DNA from: Prorocentrum cordatum
Lineage: Eukaryota; Sar; Dinophyceae; Prorocentrales; Prorocentraceae
NCBI GenBank assembly: GCA_963575745.1
Contig: CAUYUJ010002113.1
Span: forward strand, 582,501 to 607,500
Direction of reading: 5' to 3'
Length of the DNA: 25,000 bases
Shown piece by piece: positions 17,120 through 25,000 of this stretch; the first letter of the stretch is position 1; every line of letters starts with the position of its first letter. The position numbers and the translations under genes were made by a program. The notes beneath the pieces were generated by a model. It was not told the origin of the DNA. It ran no database searches and was given only the letters and a program-made list of their open reading frames with translations.

Positions 17120-17900
17120 TTCGCTGGAGGTCTCCTCGGGAGCGGGCGGGAGGTGAGGGAAAGGGAGAGAGGCGGGAGGACCAAAGGGGGTGGAGGAGGA
17201 AGGTGATGAGGAGGAGGAAGAGTAGGAAAGTGAATGAGGATGGGGAGGTCCCCGGCGGTTTACTTTATGTCCGGAAGTGGTCGGAGGGTCCCGGATGGCT
17301 TTGGCGGTTTCTGGCGGTTTCCAAAGCGGGGGACGAGTAGTAGGGAGGGGAGGGTGACTAAGGGCCGCTCTTCTATCTGAAGTAGGAGGGGGCAACAGTG
17401 AAGGGGGCAAGAGAGGATGACGACGAAGGATGTAGAAAGGAGGATGGAGGAGAGAAGTGTAGGAGATAGGAGGGAGGAAAGTCGGAAATGTGGAGCGAAG
17501 GGGGAGGGATGAGGGAATAGTAGGAAAAGGAGGAATGAAGAATTCGGATACCTAGACGGAGAAAGAGAATGAGGAAAGAAACTATGGAGGGACGCGGAGG
17601 AAAAATCGCGGATGAGGGAGAGCAAGGTAGAATGAATGAAGGAAACGAATCAGTCGGAAGGGGGAAGTAGGAAACGGAAAACACATTGGGAGATGAAAAT
17701 GGTATGTACGGGGAAGGGGGCACGGAATTTACGATGAAAATGAAGCCAGACAGGGTGAGTGAGTGAGGAAGGAAGAAAACAAGGACGCTGCAGGGAAAAT
17801 AGACGAGTGAGGTGGGGCCTCATGGGAGGGGTCTTCGCTGGGGCGTCCTGAGGAGAAGGGATTGGGACGAGCACGGTTGCGAAACGACAGTCAACATGCC
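17120..17900 (+). other. Long purine-rich tract without a gene
   Basis: The plus strand is dominated by G and A for about 780 bp, in irregular words such as GGAGG, GAATGA and GGGAAA rather than a simple repeat. The minus-strand translations are Ser/Pro/Leu-rich and unconvincing. The strand asymmetry could reflect an old decayed GGA array or an intron-like pyrimidine strand. From 17900 to 18398 only a short GGA patch (about 18251-18283) stands out. Confidence 0.6.
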
Positions 17901-18398
17901 CCAACTTAAGACAATGCGTCTTCGGACGATCGATCGCTTCACGTCGCTTCTGGTTTATATCTTAATGTAGCATCGCGCGGACGGGCCGAAGGATCGAGGT
18001 TCTGAGGAGGGAGGATGAGGGATGAGGGATGCAAGGGCCAGGGCCAGACTGGACGGCCCATCTACACAGGAAAACCCGCCCCCCAGCGTCACATCGAGAG
18101 CGGCCAGGCCCGGCTCCGCCAGATGCAGTCCATGAACGCCTGGCCCGCCGCCCCTACTGTCGAACGGAACTCGCTGGGCGACGACGCAGAACAACACGGC
18201 GACAATGGTGACGGCAAGAGTTTGTTGCTGATTTCTTTGGCTTGCGGCAAAAGGAGGAGGAGGAGGAAGAGGAGGAGGAAGGGCAGGCTTATCGACCGAC
18301 AGGAGAGCGAAGCGACCGTGGGGGAGCCAGCGGCAGGACAGCGGGGCCTGAGCGAGGACGGCAGAGAGCGAGGGAGAAAGAGACGTGCGAGCGAGAAG

Positions 18399-18563
18399 AT
18401 TCAGGAGGGAAAGAAACACACAGACACAATTAATCGTCGACCCCCAAGAAAATATGCAAAAATATGGGAAGTGGGGGGGAAGACAAGAACCAAACAAATA
18501 TGGGAAAATATTGGAAATATTGTTATCTGTGTGTATTTATTTGTGTGTCCTGGGGTCCCTTCA
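18399..18563 (+). repeat. Dispersed repeat family R3, copy B
   Basis: This is the plus-strand counterpart of 3647-3807, 165 bp, aligned throughout. The contexts differ on both sides, so the repeat moved as a unit. Downstream, 18564-18918 shows only the word TCTTGGTCATCG repeated about three times (18735-18810). Confidence 0.8.
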
Positions 18564-18918
18564 AAGATGGCTGTCTCCTGATGCAAGACTGTGAATGGCG
18601 TAGCTGCACTACTCATGAGTGGCGTGCTCGCCAGGTGCTGAGAAAGCGTGCGGGATGGATGGGTGTCCATCGAAGGAGAGAAAGCGTGCGACAGCGAATG
18701 CCGTGGACAAAGCTGAACGCAGAAACGTCGATGTCGATCTTGGTCATCGTCCGTCTTGGTCATCGCCGACTTGTGGGGTTCCGTGACCTCTTGGTCTTGG
18801 TCATCGTGGTTCTTCCGTCAATCAGCGGCGCGCCCAGGGGGAAGGCAGAGTGGGCGGGCCTTGCCAGAAGACTCAGAAAGCCTCCGGGACTCTCAGAACA
18901 TGATTACAATCGGAACTA

Positions 18919-19001
18919 GGCCAGAAGAGCATCCCTCAAGAACATGAGACCCTCCGTCGGCGAAAATTCAGACCATCCAAGGGTACCCTCCCCAGGATGC
19001 A
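18919..19001 (+). repeat. Dispersed repeat family R2, copy B
   Basis: This is the second copy of 2793-2879, in the same orientation. Unlike copy A it has no fold-back element beside it, so the two are separable repeats. Confidence 0.75.
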
Positions 19002-19925
19002 CGTGCAAGCTTAGGTCCAACGACACCAGGTACAGTACACGGTCGGATCGGGATACATCGGGCATCTCTGAGATCCGCGCACTCTGGGGGATGTCTCGGG
19101 CGCCACGGCCGCTCTGGAGCGTTCTGGAACGCTCTATCCCGCTCCTGGGCCTGCCCGACCTCGGCCTGCACCTGCGACCTGGGCGAGGTCCCCACACGTG
19201 GGGTTACGGCTTGAGCCCGCGCGCCCCACAGCTCGCGCACTGGCCGTTGCTGCAACGCCGCGGAGGGGAGCAAGCGAGCGCCCTGGCGTGTGCTCCCCAT
19301 ACCCCAGGCGACCCCAAGGCGCTCCACGAAGCTTCCGACAAGACCACGGGTCAAGCCCCAGGTGCCCTCCCACGACCGGAGGACGGCCCCGGGATGTTCC
19401 AGCAATGCGGCAGCAACAGTGGACCCGAGACTCACCCGGGACCCTGAAGGACGACCCACAGACCTCTCCAAGGCACTCCAGACACTGCGATCCGCGCCCG
19501 ACGCTCCTCACAGAAGGTCCACCCCAAGCCAAAGACGAACCAACCATAAGATCTGAAGACGAACCAGCCATGAGATCTTCCCCTAGCGTTTTGATATCTT
19601 CACATCCTCAGTTGCTGTCTCTTGTGGCGAACGAGGATGAGTGCGAGGCGACGTGCAGGAGGGACTCCTCGCTCCCATGGCCCATGGACAGCCCCAAGAC
19701 GGGCGCCGAGCGTTAGAGCTGCTAGCTATCAGTTTCACCTGCATCTCTTGTTTACCTCGTTTCGACCTTCAAGCCGTATGCCACTACTCCAGTGGCCGAG
19801 CGCACGGTGAACTTCTGACTCCCCGAATGCAGCGGGGGAGGAGGAAGAGGATGAGGGGGCACAAAGAAGGAACATCTGGATGACAAGAGGTCGATGGTGG
19901 GGGAGCGGAAGCCCATCTGGGGTCG
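19002..19925. other. Unique sequence, no supported gene
   Basis: Overlapping frames of 145-172 codons occur on both strands. The minus frame near 19140-19250 (VRELWGARAQAV) has moderate third-position G/C bias, but it is too weak to call. A 24-bp duplication (AGACGAACCA-CCAT-AGATCT) lies at 19533-19580. No RNA gene or transposon end was seen. Confidence 0.35.
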
Positions 19926-20241
19926 CTACTCGTGCTGGCCCTGATACACTTTGTGCGCTTGGTTACGAGTATTGGTAAGTCGTAGTCCGCCACACGCGGC
20001 CCTCCACGTCTCATGGATCCTCATGGACACCCTCGCGAAGCGACCCGTGCGGCAGAAGCCGCCCTCCTCGCGAAAAGCCTCGGTGGAGCTGCCCGGCCGC
20101 TGGCAAGAACGCCTGAAGAGGCCGTCGCCTCTGCACCAGAGCTCCATGCAGCTATCCGCCCCGCCACTGCAAGCCCGATGCGCCGCCGCTCCCGCCGCTG
20201 CCCTGCACCGTGTGCAAAGAGGGGGGCCAGCCTCTGCGCCC
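19926..20241 (-). other. Exon-like segment, possible 3' part of a minus-strand gene
   Basis: On the minus strand the sequence TGTTTTAG (20249-20242) could be a splice acceptor. It is followed by an open frame to a stop at 19926. Peptides include CMELWCRGDGLFRRSC and EEGGFCRTGRFARVSMRIHE. The third codon position is mostly G/C, higher than in the overlapping plus frame. The segment is cysteine- and arginine-rich. No domain is recognised. It lies in line with the minus-strand segments at 20395-20525 and 20843-21331, so all three may be exons of one gene. Confidence 0.25.
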
Positions 20242-20394
20242 CTAAAACACAACGCGAGAGGGCAACGGCCGACTTCCTGCCAGCGCTGGGCCGGCTGCGA
20301 GGGCACCACGGGGCCCCCCAGGGGCCGCGGCGGCGCAACGCCCAGCGGCTGGGCTGCCCAGAAAGCCGCAAGCTCGGCGCGGAGTCGGGGGCGC

Positions 20395-20525
20395 GAGGCC
20401 TTCGTGCGCGTCGGGGAGCAGCGAATACCGATCGGAGGGACGGAAGAGCACCGTGGGCATCGCGCCCGTCGCGGCTTCCCAGAACTCCCACGCGCCCGCG
20501 GATGCCTCGACGGCTCTCCCTGGCA
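20395..20525 (-). other. Exon-like segment with strong codon bias
   Basis: The minus frame reads VEASAGAWEFWEAATGAMP then TVLFRPSDRYSLLPDAHEG. Almost every codon ends in G or C, and residue composition is protein-like, with aromatic residues that random GC-rich DNA rarely gives. A CCAG just upstream could be an acceptor; the donor is not clear. The WE-x-ATGAMP-x-VLF pattern loosely recalls glycosyltransferase C-terminal motifs (WEAL-x-AG-x-IPV). That resemblance is too short to support a function, so I leave the product unnamed. Confidence 0.3.
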
Positions 20526-20710
20526 GCGCCGCAGAAACGCCCAGACGGTGACGCGTGCGCGGGCACACCCAGCGGCAGCGCGGTGTCGCCTCAGGAGAGG
20601 CCTCGGAGCTCGACCGACGTGGCCACCCGGGCGCTAAACCGCCTCGGTCGCAACCGCCGCTGTGAGGGCCGCGTGGCCACCTCGGGCGGGGAGGCGCGAG
20701 GATCGGCGAC

Positions 20711-20754
20711 ACGCAAGGGTGACCCGAGGCAAGAGTGGCTCGTGGTGCGCAGCC
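20711..20754 (-). repeat. GC-rich module, copy 1
   Basis: On the minus strand this reads GGCTGCGCACCACGAGCC then ACTCTTGCCTCGGGTCACCC. It is a diverged relative of 20841-20886 and 24399-24448. One minus frame gives LLPRVTLA, comparable with LRARVTL and LRAGVTL in the other two. Confidence 0.4.
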
Positions 20755-20840
20755 TTGGGGGGGCCCGGGGCGGCCAACCTCAACGCGCAGGGCACCGCTG
20801 TCGCATGGCACTCCGCGAGCGGGGGACCCCTGCGGGCCCG

Positions 20841-20886
20841 CATCAGAGGTCACTCTGGCGAAGGGTCACTCTTGCGCGCAGCCGAG
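20841..20886 (-). repeat. GC-rich module, copy 2
   Basis: On the minus strand this reads GGCTGCGCGCAAGAGTGACC then CTTCGCCAGAGTGACCTCTG. About 36 of 45 positions match 24399-24448 by eye. Here the frame ends in TGA (20843-20845), whereas the copy at 24.4 kb stays open. Confidence 0.55.
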
Positions 20887-21331
20887 AGGAGCAGTGGGGC
20901 CGCTGCGCCGGCGCACGGCGCCAGGGGGCCTTCCCGCGGGAGGTCGCTGCCTCGACGCGGCAGCAGCGATGCCACGCGCGCGCCGACCTGGCGGGGGCCT
21001 CCCCTGCCAGCACCACCAACCTCGCCTGCGCGTCCGCGAGGCGGCGGCGGAGCTCGTCGCTACGGCAGCGGCGCAGGACCAACCAAGAGGATCGCTGCCG
21101 CGCCCGCAGACGCGAGCCCGCGCAGCGCCGCGACGGACTAGTGGCCCGCCACGGCCACGCGCGCGGGCTGCCAGCCAGCTCGCCCGAGGACCGGAAGTAA
21201 GTACAGACCCCGACCCTGAGCCGAACCGGCTCCTCCAGCGGCTGCAGCCCCGCCGAGCTCGCGGCCGCGAGCGCGCGGGGTGCGCACACGCCTGCACGAC
21301 GGGCGGCGGCGTGCTGGAGCCGCGAGGCCAT
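20843..21331 (-). CDS. Hypothetical protein or first exon, preceded by a spliced-leader-like sequence
   Basis: A minus-strand frame of 162 codons runs from an ATG with G at -3 and G at +4 to a TGA. The N-terminus (MASRLQHAAARRAGVCAPRA) is rich in Arg, Ala and Ser with no acidic residues, as in many organelle-targeting peptides, though this is only suggestive. Nearly all codons end in G or C through residue 50 and again around DELRRRLADAQARLVVLAG; bias weakens near the end, so a splice or frameshift may intervene. The ATG lies 14 bases after a spliced-leader-like sequence. No catalytic domain is recognised. A large plus-strand frame overlaps and is judged a shadow because its third positions are less biased. 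Confidence 0.35.
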   Translation of the reverse strand: MASRLQHAAARRAGVCAPRALAAASSAGLQPLEEPVRLRVGVCTYFRSSGELAGSPRAWPWRATSPSRRCAGSRLRARQRSSWLVLRRCRSDELRRRLADAQARLVVLAGEAPARSARAWHRCCRVEAATSRGKAPWRRAPAQRPHCSSRLRARVTLRQSDL

Positions 21332-21345
21332 GACCGCGGCTCCGT

Positions 21346-21366
21346 CTTGAGCCAAAACGACTACAG
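21346..21366 (-). other. Dinoflagellate spliced-leader-like relic
   Basis: Read on the minus strand, this is CTGTAGTCG followed by TTTTGGCTCAAG. The dinoflagellate spliced leader is CCGTAGCCA followed by TTTTGGCTCAAG, so 18 of 21 bases match and the last 12 are exact. All three differences are transitions. Spliced leaders are added to mRNA by trans-splicing, so a genomic copy before a gene normally means a processed mRNA was reverse transcribed and reinserted. A CTGT microsatellite just upstream may account for the first few matching bases. Confidence 0.45.
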
Positions 21367-21834
21367 ACAGACAGCACAGATGCAGACACCTACACACACA
21401 AGCATGAGGCCCGACCACGAGCACATGAACATGCACGTCCACCCCTTGCACCTGCATGCCAATCCAGCTCCTACTCCGAGGGGCAGCACGAGGAGCCCGC
21501 AGGCCCACGGGCACAGTCCGCAAGCGCCTGCGCCCCCAAGCGCGGCGTTGGACTCCTTTCGTGAGAAGGGGCGGGCCGCATCGGCGCAGGCTGTGCTGCA
21601 ATTACGTGCGGCGTGCGGCCAGCGGGCTGGCAGGCGGGCGAGTAGACATCGCCAGGATGCTGGTGGCGCAAGGCATCACGCAGGGACGGCCAGCTGCGCG
21701 ACTGTCCCGCCCAAAGAAGAAGAAAGCACGAGGAGGAGAAGACGGAACACGAGGACGGCGTGTCGAGCTCCACAGCATGAAACCTCGGCTTCCACGGACG
21801 CCGCCCCTCCACATGCCCCGCGCGAGGGAGACAG

Positions 21835-21913
21835 AGAGGGAGAGAGGGAGAGAGAGAGAGAGAGAAACAAAAAAAACAAAAAAAGAGAGAGAAAGAAAGA
21901 AAGAAAGAGGCTG
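21835..21913 (+). repeat. GA-rich dinucleotide tract
   Basis: GA/GAGAGG units with short A runs and GAAA units. The stretch 21367-21834 is unique; its plus frame is part of a long open frame with low-complexity tail and no recognised domain. Confidence 0.85.
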
Positions 21914-22062
21914 GCCTTGAAGAGTCGCCCGCCGTCCCTGAGGATCACTGTGCCGCCGTTCCCAGACAGGATGACGAAACCCTCGGCACCGTCCTCGGTG
22001 AGGCTGGTGCCAAAGAGGATGGGATGCGTTATTCGTATACTGATGTTGCCTGGGTGGAAGAC

Positions 22063-22200
22063 GGGGAGGAGGAGGAGGAGGAGGAGGATGAGGAGGAGGA
22101 GGAGGAGGAGGAGGAGGAGGAGGAGGAGGAAGGGGAGGAGATGGAGGAGGCGGAACAAGAAGAGGAGAAGGAGCAGCAGAAGCGGGAGGAGGAGCAGCAG
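22063..22200 (+). repeat. GGA array grading into GAG/CAG triplets
   Basis: GGA triplets (about 22063-22150) decay into GAGGAG, GCAGCAG and GAGCAGCAG. Poly-Glu and poly-Arg frames are artefacts. Confidence 0.9.
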
Positions 22201-22371
22201 CAGTAGTGCTACGATGAAAAGGAGGAACGAGCGCCCCCCCCTCCCCTGTCCCCTCATCCTCGTCCCCTCGACTTCATTCACGGCACGGCAGTCGCATTCG
22301 CGCGCTTCGTCGTGGACTCCTCCTCCTCCTCGACGTGACCTGGCAGATAAAGCGGCGCGCGCTGTTCTGCT

Positions 22372-22640
22372 CTTGTTCTTGTTGGTAGTCGTGGTGGTGT
22401 TGGCATTGTAGTTGTTATTGTTGTCGGTGGTATTGCTGTTATCGTTACGTAATGTTCGTGGTGTTGTTGTCGATGTTGTTGTTGGTTGTGTGGTTGTTGT
22501 TGTGGTTAGTGGTGCTGCTGCTGTTGTTGTTGTTGTCGTTGGTGTTGGTAGTGGTGTTGGTGTTGCTGATGTTGTTGTCGTTGTAGTTGTAGTTGTAGTT
22601 GTAGTTGTTGATATTGTTGCTGTTGCTGTTGCTGTTTTTG
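22372..22640 (+). repeat. Degenerate GTT/GTG/GCT array
   Basis: About 270 bp of TTG-based triplets with GTA, GCT, GTG and GAT variants, G/T-rich on the plus strand. It has the strongest TG-type strand bias in the window, and the triplet differs from all other arrays. Translations are poly-Val, poly-Leu/Cys or (minus) poly-Asn/Thr. Confidence 0.9.
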
Positions 22641-22914
22641 ATTGTAGGGGCCGCTCTAGAAAACTCCGAGCATACCAAGAACGTACTCGAGAACCGCTCA
22701 AAGCAGCCGAAAACACCCTCAGAACGGCAGGGCAGCTCATTATATCGCATCCTCCCTCTCCTCCTCCCTCCGCAGAAGCAGCTGGGTCAGAGGAGGGGGT
22801 GCTTCAGAATTGCGCCCAGGGCACAGAGATGCACCCGCACTCGCTGAGCCGCCGCCCTGCCATCGCTGTCTGAAGCCCTCTCGTCCTCGTCGCCCTCGTT
22901 GCCGTCATCATCAT

Positions 22915-22945
<31 letters not shown>

Positions 22946-23118
22946 ACCTCGCAGCCGCCGCCATCGATGTCGCCGCCGCCACCCAGCGGTTAGCGTCGTC
23001 GCCGCCGCCGCCATCGTCGTCGTCAACGCCGTCGTGGTTGCCGCCGTACTCGCAGCCCGAGGCTTCGCCCTCCTGGTTCCTCCTCACTACCCTCGTCCTA
23101 AAAGCCATGTCCCCCTGC

Positions 23119-23710
23119 TCCTCCTCCTCCTCCTCCTCCTCATCCTCCTCTTCGTCCTCCTTCTCTTCCTCCTCCTCCTCCTCCTCCGCCTCCTCCTCCT
23201 CCTCCCGGCGGCAGCAGCCCTGGCAGGGGCAGGAGGCCGTGCCTCAGCAGGAGGCCCCGCGCGCCGATGCCCTGTCGTCGTCCTCCTCCTCCTCCCCTCC
23301 TCCTCCTCCTCCTTCCGCCTCTCCTCACTCCTCCTCCTCCTCCTCCTCCTCCTCCTCCTCCCTCCTCCTCCTCCTCCTCCCATTCCTCCTCCTCCTCCTG
23401 CCTTTCCTCCTCCTCCTCCTCTTCCTTCTTCTCATCCTCCTCCTCCTCCTCCTCCTCCTCCCCTCCTCCTCCTCCTCCTCCTCCTCCTCCTCCTCCTCCT
23501 CCTCCTCTCCTCCTCCTCCTCCTCCCTACTCTACCCCGCCCTGCCTCATTCTCCGTTATACTCGTCGTCCTCTTCGCCCTCGCGTCGTCCTCCTCATCTT
23601 CCGCTCTCCTCCTACCTTCTCATCCTTCCGCATCTCCCCCTCCTCCTCCTCCGCCTTCTCCTCCTCCTCCTCCTCCTCCTCCTCCTCCTCCTCCTCCTCC
23701 CTCTCCTTCT
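23119..23710 (+). repeat. Long interrupted CCT array
   Basis: Three CCT-rich blocks (23119-23205, 23279-23560, 23638-23710) surround a 70-bp non-repeat patch (23206-23278) that contains CGGCGGCAGCAGCCC. All blocks have the pyrimidine strand on plus, consistent with an intron-like pyrimidine-rich region preceding the exon-like segments downstream. Low complexity in every frame. Confidence 0.9.
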
Positions 23711-23772
23711 GTCACTGCTGTCTCTTCATCGTTTGTCTCCCGCTCCCTTGTCTCCTGCTCCACGGCGGCCAG

Positions 23773-23947
23773 GGCGGCCCCGTGCGGGGCCACCACGTCC
23801 GCGGCCCCGGTGCGTGGAACATGCCATTACACATTTTTCCAAGAGCGGAGGTTCACCGCGCCAATTGCCTCCAGCCAGTATTATGAACGACTCAGGCCCC
23901 ACAGCTGCACGATGTTGAAAGCAAGGCTGAGAACCGTGATCGCTTGA
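23773..23947 (+). other. Possible terminal exon after a pyrimidine tract
   Basis: A long C/T-rich stretch ends in CGGCCAG (23766-23772), a possible acceptor. An open plus frame follows to TGA at 23945-23947, including CHYTFFQERRFTAPIASSQY then YERLRPHSCTMLKARLRTV. Residues are varied and unlike the microsatellite translations. Third-position bias is moderate. There is no ATG in a useful place, no domain, and no supporting homologue in the window. Confidence 0.2.
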
Positions 23948-24194
23948 CAATCAGATAACATGGCGTGAATGGTGTGCGTATCGTATCCTCTGCATCCTCC
24001 CCTCTTTGCTCGTCAGTCCCTCAACGCTGCTCTTAGATCTCCTCTCTCATTGCATTCTCCTCCTCTCATCTCCCCTCTTTTCACTCCCTCCCTTCCTAGC
24101 CACCAACATCCCCCACGCCTCGCAGTCACCATCCCCTCCTACTCGCCTCCCCGCCCCCGTCCCCTCCCTGTCCACCTCCATCCTCTGCCGCTAG

Positions 24195-24534
24195 GTCGGA
24201 GGCCCTCGAGCACCTCGACGACCTCTCCCCTCTCCGGCTTGCGTGCCGCGTCGTTGCCCGTCTTCGGCCCCCTGCCGACGACGCACGCCTCGACGACCTG
24301 GGCGTCGCATGCGCGCTCGGGCCGCCTCCTGCCCCGCAAACGCTGCCGCTCCCCCCGCCCGCCCCGCGCCGCGAAGAGAACCCCCCCCCCCGCTTGGCCC
24401 GGCTGCGCGCAGGAGTGACTCTGGGCGAGAGGATGACCTCTGGTGCGTGGGAGGCTTGGAAGTCGGCACCAACACCAACACGGGGGAGGGGGTTGCCTCC
24501 ACTGGGGGAAACGTATCCCAGGTTTTGGCGCTGG
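24195..24534 (+). other. Exon-like segment with splice-like borders
   Basis: A strong pyrimidine tract (about 24060-24190) ends in GCTAG, after which an open frame starts with AG|GTCGG. It reads SEALEHLDDLSPLRLACRVV, then ARLRPPADDARLDDLGVACA, a proline-rich linker, and RLRAGVTLGERMTSGAWEAW. Codons end in G or C almost throughout the first 60 residues. G|GTGAGC at 24534-24540 is a plausible donor, and without it the frame ends at TGA 24538-24540. It carries the open copy of the module shared with 20841-20886. Leu/Asp-rich helices are likely; the product is not recognised. Confidence 0.4.
24399..24448 (+). repeat. GC-rich module, copy 3 (open frame)
   Basis: CCGGCTGCGCGCAGGAGTGA then CTCTGGGCGAGAGGATGACC. 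It encodes LRAGVTLGERMTSG inside the exon-like segment 24195-24534. It is related to the minus-strand copies at 20841-20886 and, more distantly, 20711-20754. Confidence 0.55.
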
Positions 24535-24643
24535 TGGTGAGCTTCCAGCCATCTGGGAAACCCGAAGATTACCACCGTCGCCACTGCGCCGGGCTTTGCT
24601 CGTGGACCCGCTCGGCGTCCGAGCCCGTTCGGCCGCCGACTGG

Positions 24644-24707
24644 GGCGGCCGAGCGGGCTCGACTGCAAGGCGCTGGGAGGCTCGCCGCTCCGGCGGCCGA
24701 GCGGGCT
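24644..24707 (+). repeat. Direct duplication of CGGCCGAGCGGGCTC
   Basis: The 15-base word occurs twice about 47 bp apart in GC-rich sequence. The frame across it (24443-24859) has high third-position G/C (ALLVDPLGVRARSAADWGG) but no domain, so it may be another exon or merely GC-rich DNA. Confidence 0.5.
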
Positions 24708-24895
24708 CAGACCCCGAAGGGCTCAGAAGGCAACCCGGGGGCACCGCCGGGGGAAGGGGAACCGGGGGGGGGGGGCAGGGTCTGCTTCTCAATCCGAAGG
24801 GCGCAAGTCGCAAGCGTGGGGGGCGGCCGCCCCGAGCGCACAGCAAAGCCTCAGGGTGATACCCTCTGCCCTCTCCTCCGACGTCGTGGCTTTTT

Positions 24896-24985
24896 GTTTG
24901 TATGTGTGTGTATGTGTGTGTGCATGTTCGCGTTCGCGTGTGCGTGTGCGTGTGCGTGTGCGTGTGCGAGGGCGAGGGCGTGGGC
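24896..24985 (+). repeat. GT-rich tract at the right edge
   Basis: TGTGTG units change to GTGCGT and then to GGGCGAGGGCGTGGGC. The tract continues toward the end of the window, so its full extent is unknown. Confidence 0.9.
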
Positions 24986-25000
24986 GTGGGTGCGTGGGTG

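Noticed and set aside
20013-22411. Plus-strand frames of 395 and 558 codons
   Set aside because: They lie opposite the better-biased minus-strand segments, have weaker third-position bias, are Arg/Ala/Pro-rich and the longer one ends in GGA-array translation. Treated as shadows, with some remaining doubt.
22810-23947. Frames of 339-358 codons rich in Ser, Leu and Pro
   Set aside because: Produced by CCT arrays. Only the last part (23773-23947) was kept as a weak exon candidate.

Overview
This window reads as nuclear DNA from a GC-rich, repeat-rich eukaryote, most likely a protist or alga. It has long triplet microsatellites, several small inverted-repeat transposons (one nested in another), a tandem satellite, degenerate minisatellites, and almost no uninterrupted plausible protein. 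I found no bacterial operon, rRNA, tRNA or CRISPR array. A 21-base stretch at 21346-21366 (minus strand) matches the conserved dinoflagellate spliced leader at 18 of 21 positions. It lies 14 bases before a well-placed ATG. This is the only taxonomic pointer, so a dinoflagellate is a working hypothesis rather than a conclusion.

Layout. 1-3.9 kb: terminal-inverted-repeat (TIR) elements at the left end, a C-rich PstI-site minisatellite, a long GTC array, and a mosaic of dispersed repeats that recur elsewhere in the window. 4.2-9.0 kb: CCT, GGA, GTC and GCC arrays separated by unique GC-rich DNA with no convincing gene, plus a nested fold-back element at 4.8-5.2 kb. 9.5-13.4 kb: a satellite block made of a GAC array, a roughly 295-bp satellite, a GCAAT-type array, an AT-richer candidate element and a GGATTCC minisatellite. 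13.4-16.5 kb: a perfect 35-bp inverted repeat, paired coding-like fragments, a small transposon with a likely 9-bp target duplication, and a 93-bp tandem repeat. 16.8-19.9 kb: CCT arrays, a purine-rich tract and more dispersed repeats.

Coding potential is best at 19.9-21.4 kb on the minus strand and at 24.2-24.5 kb on the plus strand. These segments combine a GC-rich third codon position with splice-like boundaries, and both contain a related 45-50 bp module. They look like exons of a gene or gene family I cannot name. Most other long open frames are translations of microsatellites. Exon models are tentative because there is no transcript or homology evidence.
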